Origin: Acidobacteria bacterium UBA6911
GTDB lineage: Bacteria > Acidobacteriota > UBA6911
Length of the DNA stretch: 6,618 bases
Reading direction: 5' to 3'
NCBI GenBank assembly: GCA_002451015.1
Contig: DKBB01000093.1
Location: 2,885-9,502, forward strand
The translations under genes and the position numbers were made by a program. Position 1 is the first letter of the stretch. Every line of letters starts with the position of its first letter. Shown piece after piece: positions 1 through 6,135 of this stretch. The notes beneath the pieces are model-generated. The model was given only the letters and a program-made list of their open reading frames with translations, ran no database searches and was not told the DNA's origin.

Positions 1-654
1 GATGAACTCTACCGGGCCGAATCCAGTTTTTCCGAAGTCGAAATGGAAATCGTGACACCGCATTGGAATCGGACGTTGCGTATGAACACCTGGACCGAGG
101 GAAAAACAAAGACTTTTATACGGCTTCTTTCCCCTTCCAAGGAGAAGGGGGTGGCGACGCTTCGTTTAAAAAACGAAATGTGGAACTATTTTCCCCGTGC
201 GAATAAGGTTATTAAAATTCCCCCTTCCATGATGATGGGTTCCTGGATGGGATCCGATTTTACCAACGACGACCTGGTAAAAGAATTTACCCTTCTCGAC
301 GACTATCGATACGAATTCACCCATCCGGAAGACGCACGTCCGGATCTGCTGTATATCGCTTTAACGCCGAAAGAAGGCCTTCCTGTCGTCTGGGGGAAGA
401 TAATCGCCGCCGTTCGCGAGGATGACTACATCCCGCTCTGGGACCGGTACTACGACGAAAGAGGCCGGCTGATGCGGGTGATCCAATTCAAGGATATCAA
501 AAGTTTCGACGGCCGGCGGATTCCGTCGGTAATGGAGGTCATTCCACAGGATAAAAAAGATCAGAAGACAGTGCTGCGCTATTTGAAGGCGGAATTTAAT
601 ATTCCCATCCCCGAGGATGTCTTTTCGTTGCGCAATCTGCGCACAAAGGACTGA
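1..654 (+). CDS. LolA-like outer membrane lipoprotein-sorting protein, 5'-truncated
   Basis: The reading frame is open from base 1 to a TGA at 652-654 (217 visible residues), so the true start and signal peptide lie upstream of the window; the ATG at 43 is internal, because the frame and the family similarity continue before it (DELYRAESSF). The protein has the hallmarks of the LolA-like family often annotated 'outer membrane lipoprotein-sorting protein' (PF17131-type): TPHWNRTLRM near visible residues 19-28, SPSKEKGVATLR at 44-55, NEMWNY at 58-63, and the conserved block PPSMMMGSWMGSDFTNDDL at 74-92. Members have a LolA/LppX-like half-barrel fold and are thought to carry a lipid or acylated protein through the periplasm. 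Family proteins are about 250-260 residues, so roughly 40 are missing. It precedes two ABC permeases on the same strand, which suggests it is their periplasmic partner. The family call is confident; the cargo is unknown. Confidence 0.88.
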   Translation, partial: DELYRAESSFSEVEMEIVTPHWNRTLRMNTWTEGKTKTFIRLLSPSKEKGVATLRLKNEMWNYFPRANKVIKIPPSMMMGSWMGSDFTNDDLVKEFTLLDDYRYEFTHPEDARPDLLYIALTPKEGLPVVWGKIIAAVREDDYIPLWDRYYDERGRLMRVIQFKDIKSFDGRRIPSVMEVIPQDKKDQKTVLRYLKAEFNIPIPEDVFSLRNLRTKD

Positions 655-657
655 AAA

Positions 658-788
658 TTAGAGATTGAAGATTAAAAACCACAGGAGTGGTTGGATGAGG
701 ATTGTTTTCTTTTAACAGGGAACGTTGAATGAAAACCAGGCGGTGAAGTCCCGGTGTTTGTTCAAAACCTTTAATTTTCAATTTTTGA
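658..788. repeat. imperfect inverted repeat with 7-nt periodic arms
   Basis: The left arm 658-676 and right arm 770-788 are complementary over 19 positions when G-U pairs are allowed at 659, 661, 663 and 670. As DNA the core 664-676 / 770-782 matches at 12 of 13 positions. Both arms show heptad periodicity: AGAGATT-GAAGATT at 660-673, and TTAATTT-TCAATTT at 771-784. The pair frames almost the whole gap between the LolA-like gene and the first permease. In mRNA it could form a long AU-rich stem just upstream of the GTG start at 803. It might equally be a decayed small repeat element. The arms are AT-rich, so chance complementarity contributes. Confidence 0.45.
677..692 (+). other. small stem-loop in the intercistronic gap
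   Basis: AACCAC (677-682) pairs perfectly with GTGGTT (687-692) around the tetraloop AGGA. The stem is short and no T-run follows directly, so it does not look like an efficient intrinsic terminator. It could serve as an mRNA-processing or stability structure inside the larger inverted repeat. Confidence 0.35.
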
Positions 789-802
789 AAGACATTGGTT
801 TC

Positions 803-2014
803 GTGATTCTGAAAATCGCATTTCGAAACATGCTGCGCCAGAAAAGACGCACCGCACTCACGTCCCTGACGATGCTGGGCGGATTTATCCTGGCCGCGGT
901 GTCCATCGGCTGGTCGGATGGGACCTATTCCTACATCATCAACATGTTTACGAGCGACCGGCTCGGCCAGATACAGGTCCACCGGGCCGGGTATCTGGAT
1001 GAACCTTCCATCTACGACAGAATTCAGAACTATAGGCATTTAGGCCAGATTCTCCTTAATGTTGAGGGTGTAAAAGCCTGGGCGCCCAGGGTGTACACGG
1101 CCGGGCTGGCCTCCCTCGAGGATAAGACTGCAGGTGTCCGGTTGATCGGCATGGATCCGGATCTTGAGGAGAAAGCCACAGGCTTCAGCAGAAAAGTTAT
1201 CCAGGGCGCCCCCCTTACCAATGATCCGTACCAGGCGCTGCTCGGCAAGGGACTGGCGCGGATACTCGGGGCACGGGTCGGGGACGGAATCGTTCTTCTG
1301 ACCCAGGCTGCCGACGGTTCCATGGCGAACGATATATTCAATGTCGTCGGGATTGTGGACACCGGCGACGAAACCAGCGACCGTCTGGGCCTGTATCTTA
1401 ATCTTTCCGATGCGCAGGATCTTCTGGTGATCGGTGAGGAAGTCCATGAAATTGTCATCATGGTGGACAATTTGAAGCGGGTCGGCGAAATTACGGATTC
1501 CATCCAAGACAGGCTTGACGATCCGGACATGGAGGTGCTGCCATGGCAGAAGTTTGCGCGATTGTTTTATGAGGCGATGCGGGCGGACCAGCAGGGAATG
1601 TGGATTATGCTTTTCATCATCATTCTCATAGTGTCTGTCGGGGTTCTGAACACCGTCCTGATGTCGGTGCTGGAGCGAAGAAGGGAATACGGTTTATTGA
1701 AGGCGATCGGGACCAGGCCGGCGCAAATCGTGCACCTCGTCCTTATGGAACTTCTGGCGATAGTGCTTATCAGTGTCGTCCTGGGCGGCGTATTGAGTCT
1801 GGGCGTGAATTGGCTTGTTTCGATTTACGGCGTGCCGATACCATTGGAGATTACATACGGCGGCATGGCGTTCGACCGGATGTATACCGAAATTAACGCG
1901 CGCAGTCTGTACCTTCCTGCAATCACGGTGATTATTTCGGCGATTATGGTCGGCATTTTCCCCGCGCTCAAGGCGGCAAGGACCGAACCGGCGAAGGCCA
2001 TGAGAACCTTCTAA
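803..2014 (+). CDS. FtsX/LolC/E-type ABC transporter permease (first subunit)
   Basis: Inner-membrane subunit of a type VII (MacB/LolCDE-like) ABC transporter. With a GTG start at 803 the protein has 403 residues, normal for the family. It begins in the standard way, with MILKIAFRNMLRQKRRT before TM1 (about 19-37). A large periplasmic MacB_PCD-like domain follows (about 40-262), then TM2 (266-288), the cytoplasmic coupling segment LERRREYGLLKAIGTRP (290-306), TM3 (312-339), TM4 (369-389), and the usual tail KAARTEPAKAMRTF. The frame is also open back to a TTG at 725, which has AGGGA at 716-720 ahead of it. I prefer 803 because those extra 26 codons fall in AT-rich periodic DNA and do not resemble the family; the ribosome site for 803 is weak (GAAAG near 787-791). 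The next gene is a second, different permease, implying a heterodimer. The substrate cannot be told from sequence alone. Confidence 0.9.
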   Translation: MILKIAFRNMLRQKRRTALTSLTMLGGFILAAVSIGWSDGTYSYIINMFTSDRLGQIQVHRAGYLDEPSIYDRIQNYRHLGQILLNVEGVKAWAPRVYTAGLASLEDKTAGVRLIGMDPDLEEKATGFSRKVIQGAPLTNDPYQALLGKGLARILGARVGDGIVLLTQAADGSMANDIFNVVGIVDTGDETSDRLGLYLNLSDAQDLLVIGEEVHEIVIMVDNLKRVGEITDSIQDRLDDPDMEVLPWQKFARLFYEAMRADQQGMWIMLFIIILIVSVGVLNTVLMSVLERRREYGLLKAIGTRPAQIVHLVLMELLAIVLISVVLGGVLSLGVNWLVSIYGVPIPLEITYGGMAFDRMYTEINARSLYLPAITVIISAIMVGIFPALKAARTEPAKAMRTF

Positions 2015-2017
2015 CAA

Positions 2018-2050
2018 AAACGTGAGAACGTATAAACGTGAGAACGTTCC
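2018..2050 (+). repeat. tandem octamer array AACGTNNN x4
   Basis: Four consecutive 8-nt units run from 2019: AACGTGAG, AACGTATA, AACGTGAG, AACGTTCC. This produces a perfect 14-nt direct repeat (2018-2031 and 2034-2047, period 16). It fills most of the 53-nt gap between the two permease genes and ends just before the Shine-Dalgarno GAGG (2054-2057) of the second permease. The in-frame GTG at 2038 lies inside it, but it is not a plausible start. Confidence 0.85.
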
Positions 2051-2067
2051 CACGAGGTTTTATTTCT

Positions 2068-3291
2068 ATGATTTACATCAAGTTGGCATGGAGAAATCTG
2101 TTGAGAAACAAGCGCCGGTCCTTCATTGCCGGGACAGCGATAGGCATCGGCCTGGCCGCGCTCATTTTCGTGGACGCTCTTCTGCTGGGAATGGAACGGA
2201 ACATGATCGATTCGGCCACCTCCACCTTTTTGGGACAGGGGAGAATCCAGAGAAAAGGATTCGAGGACACCCAACAGGCGGATCTGACAATTGGCCGCCT
2301 GGACGAGGTGCTCGAAGGTCTCCGGCAGGAACCGGCTCTGAGGCACTTTACGCGCCGGGTTTTGAGCTACAGCATGGTTTCCTCCCCCTCGAATCTCAGT
2401 TCCATCGAACTTGTCGGCATCGACCCTGTTTCGGAAAAACCGGTTTCCGAGATTGATGAGGCGATCGTGGAAGGGAGTTATTTCAGCGGCGAAAGCGATC
2501 GCGACATTCTGATCGGCGACAGGCTAGCGGAAATCCTTAAAGTGACTCTTGGAGACCGCCTGGTCGTAACAGTATCCCAGGCCGGAACCGGCGACCTGTC
2601 ACAGGACCTGTTTCGAGTTTCCGGCATTTTCCGGTTGAATATAACCGAAATGGATCGCGGCATGGCGTTCGTGCGCCTGAAAAAAGCCCAGGAGATGCTG
2701 GGCATCGGGAGCAGTGTGCACGAAATCGCCCTGGTATTTACCGATTCGAAATCGGGCGGAAATGCCGAACTGCCTTTCTGGTCGAAATATTCCCGGTTCG
2801 GCAATGAGGCTATGGGCTGGCCCGAAATCATGCCCCAGCTGGAAGCCGCCTTCAGACTGTCCCGTTTCAGCACTTATCTCATGGGGCTAATACTCTTCGG
2901 GGTGGTAGCGCTTGGAATCATAAACACCCTGTTCATGTCCCTGCACGAAAGGATGTTTGAGTTTGGAGTTTTGAGGGCCGTGGGGACGCGTCCTTTCAGT
3001 ATCCTCCAGCTTGTCACATACGAAGCGGGGTCCCTTGCCGTTGTAAGCATCGTATTGGGCGGGATGCTGGGTTTCATAATTACTTATATGGTGGCGCAGA
3101 CCGGTATCGACTATACGGGGATCGAATATTCCGGGGTGACTTTCCGCAAGCTGCTCTACCCGGTATTGCATATCCGCCAGTTTGTCGAATACCCGTTATG
3201 GGTATTTCTTTTTACGCTGCTTGTCGGATTGTATCCGGCTTCTTATGCCGCCCGGATGAGTCCGGCCGCCGCCATGCGAAGAAGCCTCTGA
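2068..3291 (+). CDS. FtsX/LolC/E-type ABC transporter permease (second subunit)
   Basis: Second inner-membrane permease, 407 residues from the ATG at 2068, which has GAGG at 2054-2057 ten bases upstream. An in-frame GTG at 2038 would add ten residues encoded by the octamer array and is unlikely. The start MIYIKLAWRNLLRNKRRSF is the family signature before TM1 (about 19-39). A periplasmic MacB_PCD-like domain follows (about 42-265), then TM2 (270-291), the coupling segment LHERMFEFGVLRAVGTRP (292-309), TM3 (318-343), TM4 (375-395) and the tail YAARMSPAAAMRRSL. The layout matches the first permease, but the periplasmic domain is clearly different in sequence, so the two look like diverged paralogues forming a LolC/LolE-style heterodimer rather than a recent duplication. 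The ATPase gene starts 6 nt after its stop, indicating tight co-expression. Confidence 0.92.
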   Translation: MIYIKLAWRNLLRNKRRSFIAGTAIGIGLAALIFVDALLLGMERNMIDSATSTFLGQGRIQRKGFEDTQQADLTIGRLDEVLEGLRQEPALRHFTRRVLSYSMVSSPSNLSSIELVGIDPVSEKPVSEIDEAIVEGSYFSGESDRDILIGDRLAEILKVTLGDRLVVTVSQAGTGDLSQDLFRVSGIFRLNITEMDRGMAFVRLKKAQEMLGIGSSVHEIALVFTDSKSGGNAELPFWSKYSRFGNEAMGWPEIMPQLEAAFRLSRFSTYLMGLILFGVVALGIINTLFMSLHERMFEFGVLRAVGTRPFSILQLVTYEAGSLAVVSIVLGGMLGFIITYMVAQTGIDYTGIEYSGVTFRKLLYPVLHIRQFVEYPLWVFLFTLLVGLYPASYAARMSPAAAMRRSL

Positions 3292-3293
3292 GG
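3290..3293 (+). promoter_or_regulatory. Shine-Dalgarno overlapping the upstream stop codon
   Basis: GAGG overlaps the TGA stop of the second permease and lies 4 nt before the ATG of the ATPase gene. A terminating ribosome would stand on this site, so the two cistrons are probably translationally coupled. Confidence 0.55.
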
Positions 3294-3297
3294 TCTT

Positions 3298-4005
3298 ATG
3301 CCAGAAAGCAAAGATGTAATTTCGGTCAAAGGGATTAAGAAGGTGTATTCCGGTAACGGCGTGCCGGTACATGCCCTCCGTGGAATAGACCTGGCGATCC
3401 GGCAAGGGGAATTCACCGCCATCGTCGGTCCGTCGGGTTCAGGCAAAACGACGTTTCTGAACATCATTTCCGGGCTTGACAGCTGCTCCGAAGGAGAAGT
3501 TTGGCTTAACGGGAAGCTGCTGTCGGGCATGAGCGGGCGCGAACTTTCCGATTACCGGCGGGACAGTATCGGTTTTGTATTTCAAGCGTACAACCTCATT
3601 CCGGTCCTGACGGTAGAGGAAAATATTGAATACGTGATGCTGCTTCAGGGAGTGTCGAAAAAAGATCGGCGCCGTCGTGTTTCCGATATTCTTGATATGA
3701 TCGGACTGGCTGGTTTCGAGCACAGGCTGCCGCCCCAGCTTTCGGGAGGTCAGCAGCAGCGTGTGGCTGTGGCCAGGGCAATGGTATCCGGGCCGGCAAT
3801 TATCCTTGCCGACGAGCCGACGGCTAATCTGGATTCCGCAACCAGCGGCGCCTTACTGGACATGATGCACGACCTGAACCTGAAAACAGGAATGACCTTC
3901 GTGTTTTCAACCCATGACGAAAATGTGATGGGGCGGGCTCAAAGGCTCATTACGCTCAGGGACGGTCGGATTTATCAGGAAAGAGATAATCCCGTTGCTG
4001 GTTGA
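3298..4005 (+). CDS. ABC transporter ATP-binding protein (LolD/MacB-type)
   Basis: Cytoplasmic ATPase of 235 residues that would power the two FtsX-type permeases. All catalytic elements are intact: Walker A GPSGSGKT (44-51), Q-loop Gln96 in FVFQAYNLIPVLTVEEN, signature LSGGQ (148-152) followed by QQRVAVARA, Walker B IILADE (168-173) with the catalytic Glu173, D-loop NLD (177-179), and the switch His206 in FSTHD. Length and motif spacing match the LolD/MacB/FtsE group (COG1136-like). The sequence HALRGIDLAI before Walker A is typical of the group. The ATG at 3298 lies 6 nt after the previous stop. The cognate permeases are separate genes upstream, so this is not a fused MacB. The gene symbol lolD is not assigned because the unit may be a specialised paralogous system rather than the housekeeping Lol pathway. 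Confidence 0.95.
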   Translation: MPESKDVISVKGIKKVYSGNGVPVHALRGIDLAIRQGEFTAIVGPSGSGKTTFLNIISGLDSCSEGEVWLNGKLLSGMSGRELSDYRRDSIGFVFQAYNLIPVLTVEENIEYVMLLQGVSKKDRRRRVSDILDMIGLAGFEHRLPPQLSGGQQQRVAVARAMVSGPAIILADEPTANLDSATSGALLDMMHDLNLKTGMTFVFSTHDENVMGRAQRLITLRDGRIYQERDNPVAG

Positions 4006-4035
4006 ACCTCTAACTTTCAAAACAACTGTTTCGTT

Positions 4036-4064
4036 AAACGTTGGAACTGCCCAACCAAGTTTTT
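4036..4064 (+). terminator. candidate weak terminator or attenuator between ATPase and barrel genes
   Basis: GTTGG (4040-4044) pairs with CCAAC (4051-4055) around a 6-nt loop. AAAC (4036-4039) can extend the stem with GTTT (4059-4062) across a 3-nt bulge, and TTTTT occupies 4060-4064. The stem is short and low in GC, so at most partial termination is expected; it may simply lower barrel expression relative to the transporter genes. Confidence 0.25.
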
Positions 4065-4070
4065 GTCTTC

Positions 4071-4098
4071 AACCTGCAATGTGCAACGTGCAACGGTA
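4071..4098 (+). repeat. tandem heptamer tract (AACCTGC-AATGTGC-AACGTGC-AACGGTA)
   Basis: Four successive 7-nt units share the form AANNKNN. The tract covers the translation-start region of the barrel gene: the ATG at 4079 lies in unit 2 and an in-frame GTG at 4088 in unit 3. Two units of the same type recur at 6223-6236. Confidence 0.7.
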
Positions 4099-5359
4099 TT
4101 TATTCAAGTTCCTGCCAGGCGCTCTTCTGTTCTTCCTGTGGATGACGCCCCCTTTTGCGGTCAGTGGAGATCTTTCAGTAGACGGCTACTTCAAGAGTTA
4201 TCTTTCTGTATTTCAGCCGGCTTCGATTGAGGACACTATCGGAAACGGGATGCGTCCCTCTCCCGAAGCGCTTCTTTCAAACCGTTTGCGATTACAGGCT
4301 TCCTACAGTCTGAATAAGAGGGTGCGCATCGATGCGGCCTACGACCTCGCGCCCCGCTTTCAGAGCGAGGGGATGGCGGGCGGTTCTCTTCTTTTCAGTC
4401 CGATCGATCCATTATCCTATCGTGTCGTCGACCTGGATCCGTTGCTGTATCCTTCGGATCCGGGCTCCGTTCATCCCTTTGCGCTCGGTCAAAACCTGGA
4501 TCGGGCCGCGGTGACCGTGAGATCGAAAAAGGTGGATTGGACGATCGGGCGTCAGGCAATCGCCTGGGGGAGCGCGCGCGTGGTGAACCCGACCGATATT
4601 CTCGCTCCTTTCACTTTCGAAACCCTGGATACGGAAGACCGTATCGGGATCGATGCCGTTCGCGCTCGTATCCCGCTTGGCAATCTCAGCGAAATCGATG
4701 CCGGTTATATTCTCGGCCGGGACCTGGAATTCAATCAAAGCGCTTTTTACGGACGGGCGGCGTTCCATGCGTTTAGTACGGATATTTCCTTCCTGTGCAT
4801 GGGATTCCGTGGGAATTTGCTAACCGGTTTTGATATGGCGCGTTCCATCGGGGGGGCTGGATTCTGGCTGGAAACTGCGTACGTGGAGACGGGAGTTTTT
4901 AACGAGGACGCTGCCGGCCGGGAGAGGGACTATTTTCGTTTATCCACCGGTGTGGACTATAACCTGACCGGAGATACCTACGGGTTCCTGGAATATCACT
5001 TTAATGGTGCCGGCGCGACGGTTGCGGAGGAATACCTGGATCGTTACCTGGAGCCGGCCTATAGCGAAGGGTCTGTGTACCTCCTGGGGCGGCACTATCT
5101 GATTCCCGGGATCGTCCATCAATACAATCCCCTGGTTTCCTTCACTTTCCAGTCATTGATCAATATTTCGGATGCCTCTGTTTTTATCACCCCCCAGGTG
5201 GAATACAATATCGCTTCCGACGTCTATCTTGACGCCGGCGCCTTCGTGGGCATAGGGAAAAATCCGGTTTTTAGCGAATTCCCCATGCCGGTTGCCCTTC
5301 GATCCGAATTCGGCGGCTACCCCAACATCTACTTTTCTTCTCTTCGTTACTACTTCTGA
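4079..5359 (+). CDS. outer-membrane beta-barrel protein, family not firmly assigned (DUF1302/porin-like)
   Basis: From the ATG at 4079 the product has 426 residues. The N-terminus is a clear Sec signal peptide: basic residues Arg6 and Lys10, a hydrophobic core LPGALLFFLWM (12-22), and a likely cleavage near residues 29-30 (FAVSG-D). The rest is rich in alternating polar/hydrophobic strands with many Tyr, Phe and Gly and has no membrane helices. It ends SSLRYYF, an aromatic C-terminus typical of BAM-recognised outer-membrane proteins. The block GRQAIAWGSARVVNPTDI (157-174) resembles the conserved 'GRQ..WG....NPTD' segment of DUF1302/alginate-export-like barrels. The start is uncertain: there is no Shine-Dalgarno, a GTG at 4088 also gives a good signal peptide, and the frame is open to a TTG at 3995 that overlaps the ATPase gene. 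As last gene of the unit it could be the outer-membrane partner of the transporter. Confidence 0.85.
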   Translation: MCNVQRYLFKFLPGALLFFLWMTPPFAVSGDLSVDGYFKSYLSVFQPASIEDTIGNGMRPSPEALLSNRLRLQASYSLNKRVRIDAAYDLAPRFQSEGMAGGSLLFSPIDPLSYRVVDLDPLLYPSDPGSVHPFALGQNLDRAAVTVRSKKVDWTIGRQAIAWGSARVVNPTDILAPFTFETLDTEDRIGIDAVRARIPLGNLSEIDAGYILGRDLEFNQSAFYGRAAFHAFSTDISFLCMGFRGNLLTGFDMARSIGGAGFWLETAYVETGVFNEDAAGRERDYFRLSTGVDYNLTGDTYGFLEYHFNGAGATVAEEYLDRYLEPAYSEGSVYLLGRHYLIPGIVHQYNPLVSFTFQSLINISDASVFITPQVEYNIASDVYLDAGAFVGIGKNPVFSEFPMPVALRSEFGGYPNIYFSSLRYYF

Positions 5360-5365
5360 TAATTG

Positions 5366-5379
5366 AACGGTTAACGTTT
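5366..5379 (+). repeat. short heptamer pair AACGGTT-AACGTTT
   Basis: Two 7-nt units related to the other AACG-type tracts in this window lie just after the barrel stop codon. Alone this pair would be unremarkable; it is listed because the same motif class occurs in the other gaps. Confidence 0.4.
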
Positions 5380-5386
5380 TATCGAT

Positions 5387-5420
5387 CTGACTTTTATCGT
5401 CAGCACGTTTCTTTATTCTT
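5387..5420 (+). terminator. candidate intrinsic terminator after the barrel gene
   Basis: CTGAC (5387-5391) and GTCAG (5399-5403) form a perfect 5-bp stem with a 7-nt loop, followed after CACG by the T-rich stretch TTTCTTTATTCTT. The stem is short and the T-run interrupted, so efficiency is doubtful. Its position 27 nt after the last gene of the unit, upstream of a candidate promoter, supports it. Confidence 0.4.
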
Positions 5421-5421
5421 C

Positions 5422-5450
5422 TTGAGACTTCCCCCGTAACCCACTACTAT
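5422..5450 (+). promoter_or_regulatory. candidate sigma70-type promoter for the VTT-domain gene
   Basis: The -35 box TTGAGA (5422-5427, 5 of 6 to consensus) and the -10 box TACTAT (5445-5450, 4 of 6) are separated by exactly 17 bp. Transcription would start near 5457, about 30 nt before the start codon and just ahead of the GGAG ribosome site. This suggests the gene is transcribed separately from the transporter unit. Confidence 0.45.
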
Positions 5451-5470
5451 TACCCTCCCAATGAGAAACC

Positions 5471-5474
5471 GGAG
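5471..5474 (+). promoter_or_regulatory. Shine-Dalgarno deciding the VTT gene start
   Basis: GGAG lies 6 nt before the TTG at 5481 and 12 nt before the ATG at 5487, both in frame. It directly abuts the in-frame TTG at 5475, which rules that codon out as a start. Spacing favours TTG 5481, codon strength favours ATG 5487; the products differ by two residues. Confidence 0.5.
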
Positions 5475-5486
5475 TTGCGCTTGAAC

Positions 5487-6074
5487 ATGCTTAGTCGTTT
5501 GAATGATTACCTGCTGTTTATGGGGATTCCGGGACTGCTCGCGATCTCTTTTATCGATTCGGCGGCGGTTCCACTGGCCGGGGGTCCCGACGCGGTCATC
5601 CTGCTGCTGGCATGGCAGAAGCCGTCGATGGTTTTGCTGATCTCAATGGCTGCGACCTTAGGTTCCACCCTGGGGTGCCTGGTGCTTTACGGAATCGGAT
5701 TCAAGGGCGGGGAAAAAGCGCTCTCCCGGTTCAGTCCCCGGAAGAGGGAATGGGTTGAAAGAAAGATGCGGGATTACGGCATCTGGATTATTATCGCGGC
5801 AGTCATAGCGCCCCCCCCTTTCCCTACCAAACTGCTCATTCTGGCTGCAGGGGTTCTCCGCACGAGCAAAATACAGCTAATCACGGGCGTATTTATCGGG
5901 CGGTTGCTGCGCTATTCCGCTTTGGGTTATCTGGGCGCTGCATTCGGCAGTGAAGCCGCTGTGATCATCCGGGAGCATTACCCGGTTCTCTCGCTGGCTC
6001 TGGTTGCGGCTCTCCTCCTGATCGTATTGATTCGAATTCTTCGCAACCGCCGTGTCAGCCACTATCCCCGCTAA
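5487..6074 (+). CDS. VTT-domain (YqaA/DedA-superfamily) membrane protein
   Basis: Polytopic inner-membrane protein of 195 residues from the ATG at 5487 (197 from TTG 5481). Hydrophobic segments lie at about 9-42, 48-71, 99-124, 131-155 and 167-187. The family-diagnostic parts are the re-entrant hairpin segment FIDSAAVPLAGGPDAVILL (22-40), the conserved PPPFPTK (109-115) followed by ILAAGVL, and FIGRLLRY (136-143). Together they place it in the VTT/SNARE-associated family close to YqaA. Relatives in the DedA superfamily are implicated in lipid scrambling or flipping and membrane-potential homeostasis; the role of this member is unknown. It starts 127 nt after the barrel gene, with its own promoter candidate, and ends before a strong hairpin, so it is probably a single-gene unit. 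A lipid-related role would suit the neighbouring transporter, but co-function is inference only. Confidence 0.88.
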   Translation: MLSRLNDYLLFMGIPGLLAISFIDSAAVPLAGGPDAVILLLAWQKPSMVLLISMAATLGSTLGCLVLYGIGFKGGEKALSRFSPRKREWVERKMRDYGIWIIIAAVIAPPPFPTKLLILAAGVLRTSKIQLITGVFIGRLLRYSALGYLGAAFGSEAAVIIREHYPVLSLALVAALLLIVLIRILRNRRVSHYPR

Positions 6075-6082
6075 ACAAAAAA

Positions 6083-6113
6083 GCATCGCCGGAACATTCC
6101 GAAGATGCATTTT
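6083..6113. terminator. bidirectional intrinsic terminator between convergent genes
   Basis: GCATC (6083-6087) pairs with GATGC (6104-6108). An inner stem CGGA (6090-6093) / TCCG (6098-6101) closes the loop ACAT, with GC/AA as interior mismatches. On the plus strand TTTTCTTT follows; on the minus strand the stem is followed by TTTTTTG (complement of 6082-6076). It lies 8 nt after the VTT stop and serves the convergent minus-strand gene equally well, with a better U-tract in that direction. Confidence 0.7.
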
Positions 6114-6135
6114 CTTTAAAGTCCCAGGCCAAAAC

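Noticed and set aside
725..802. N-terminal extension of the first permease from TTG 725
   Set aside because: The extra codons come from AT-rich, 7-nt periodic DNA and do not resemble the family, whose normal N-terminus begins exactly at GTG 803. It is kept only as an alternative because AGGGA precedes the TTG.
2018..2050. CRISPR-like array
   Set aside because: The units are 8 nt and directly tandem, with no spacers, and no cas genes are present.
596..2053. Long minus-strand open frames opposite the first permease (for example 1030-1530 and 1694-2053)
   Set aside because: They lie wholly opposite a gene with clear family motifs, carry no recognisable domain of their own, and have odd Ser/Arg-rich compositions expected from reading a real gene backwards.
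803..4005. Housekeeping LolCDE, MacB or FtsEX
   Set aside because: MacB has ATPase and permease fused, FtsEX has one permease, and LolCDE assignment needs evidence not visible here. The PF17131-type carrier and barrel point to a specialised system, so no gene symbols were assigned.
4071..4098. Classical phase-variable simple repeat
   Set aside because: There are only four units and each differs in sequence, so frequent slippage is unlikely. Only the weaker statement that the start codon lies within the tract is kept.
5461..5484. Tiny frame MRNRSCA upstream of the VTT gene
   Set aside because: It has no ribosome site of its own, overlaps the Shine-Dalgarno of the VTT gene, and nothing in its sequence suggests a leader peptide.
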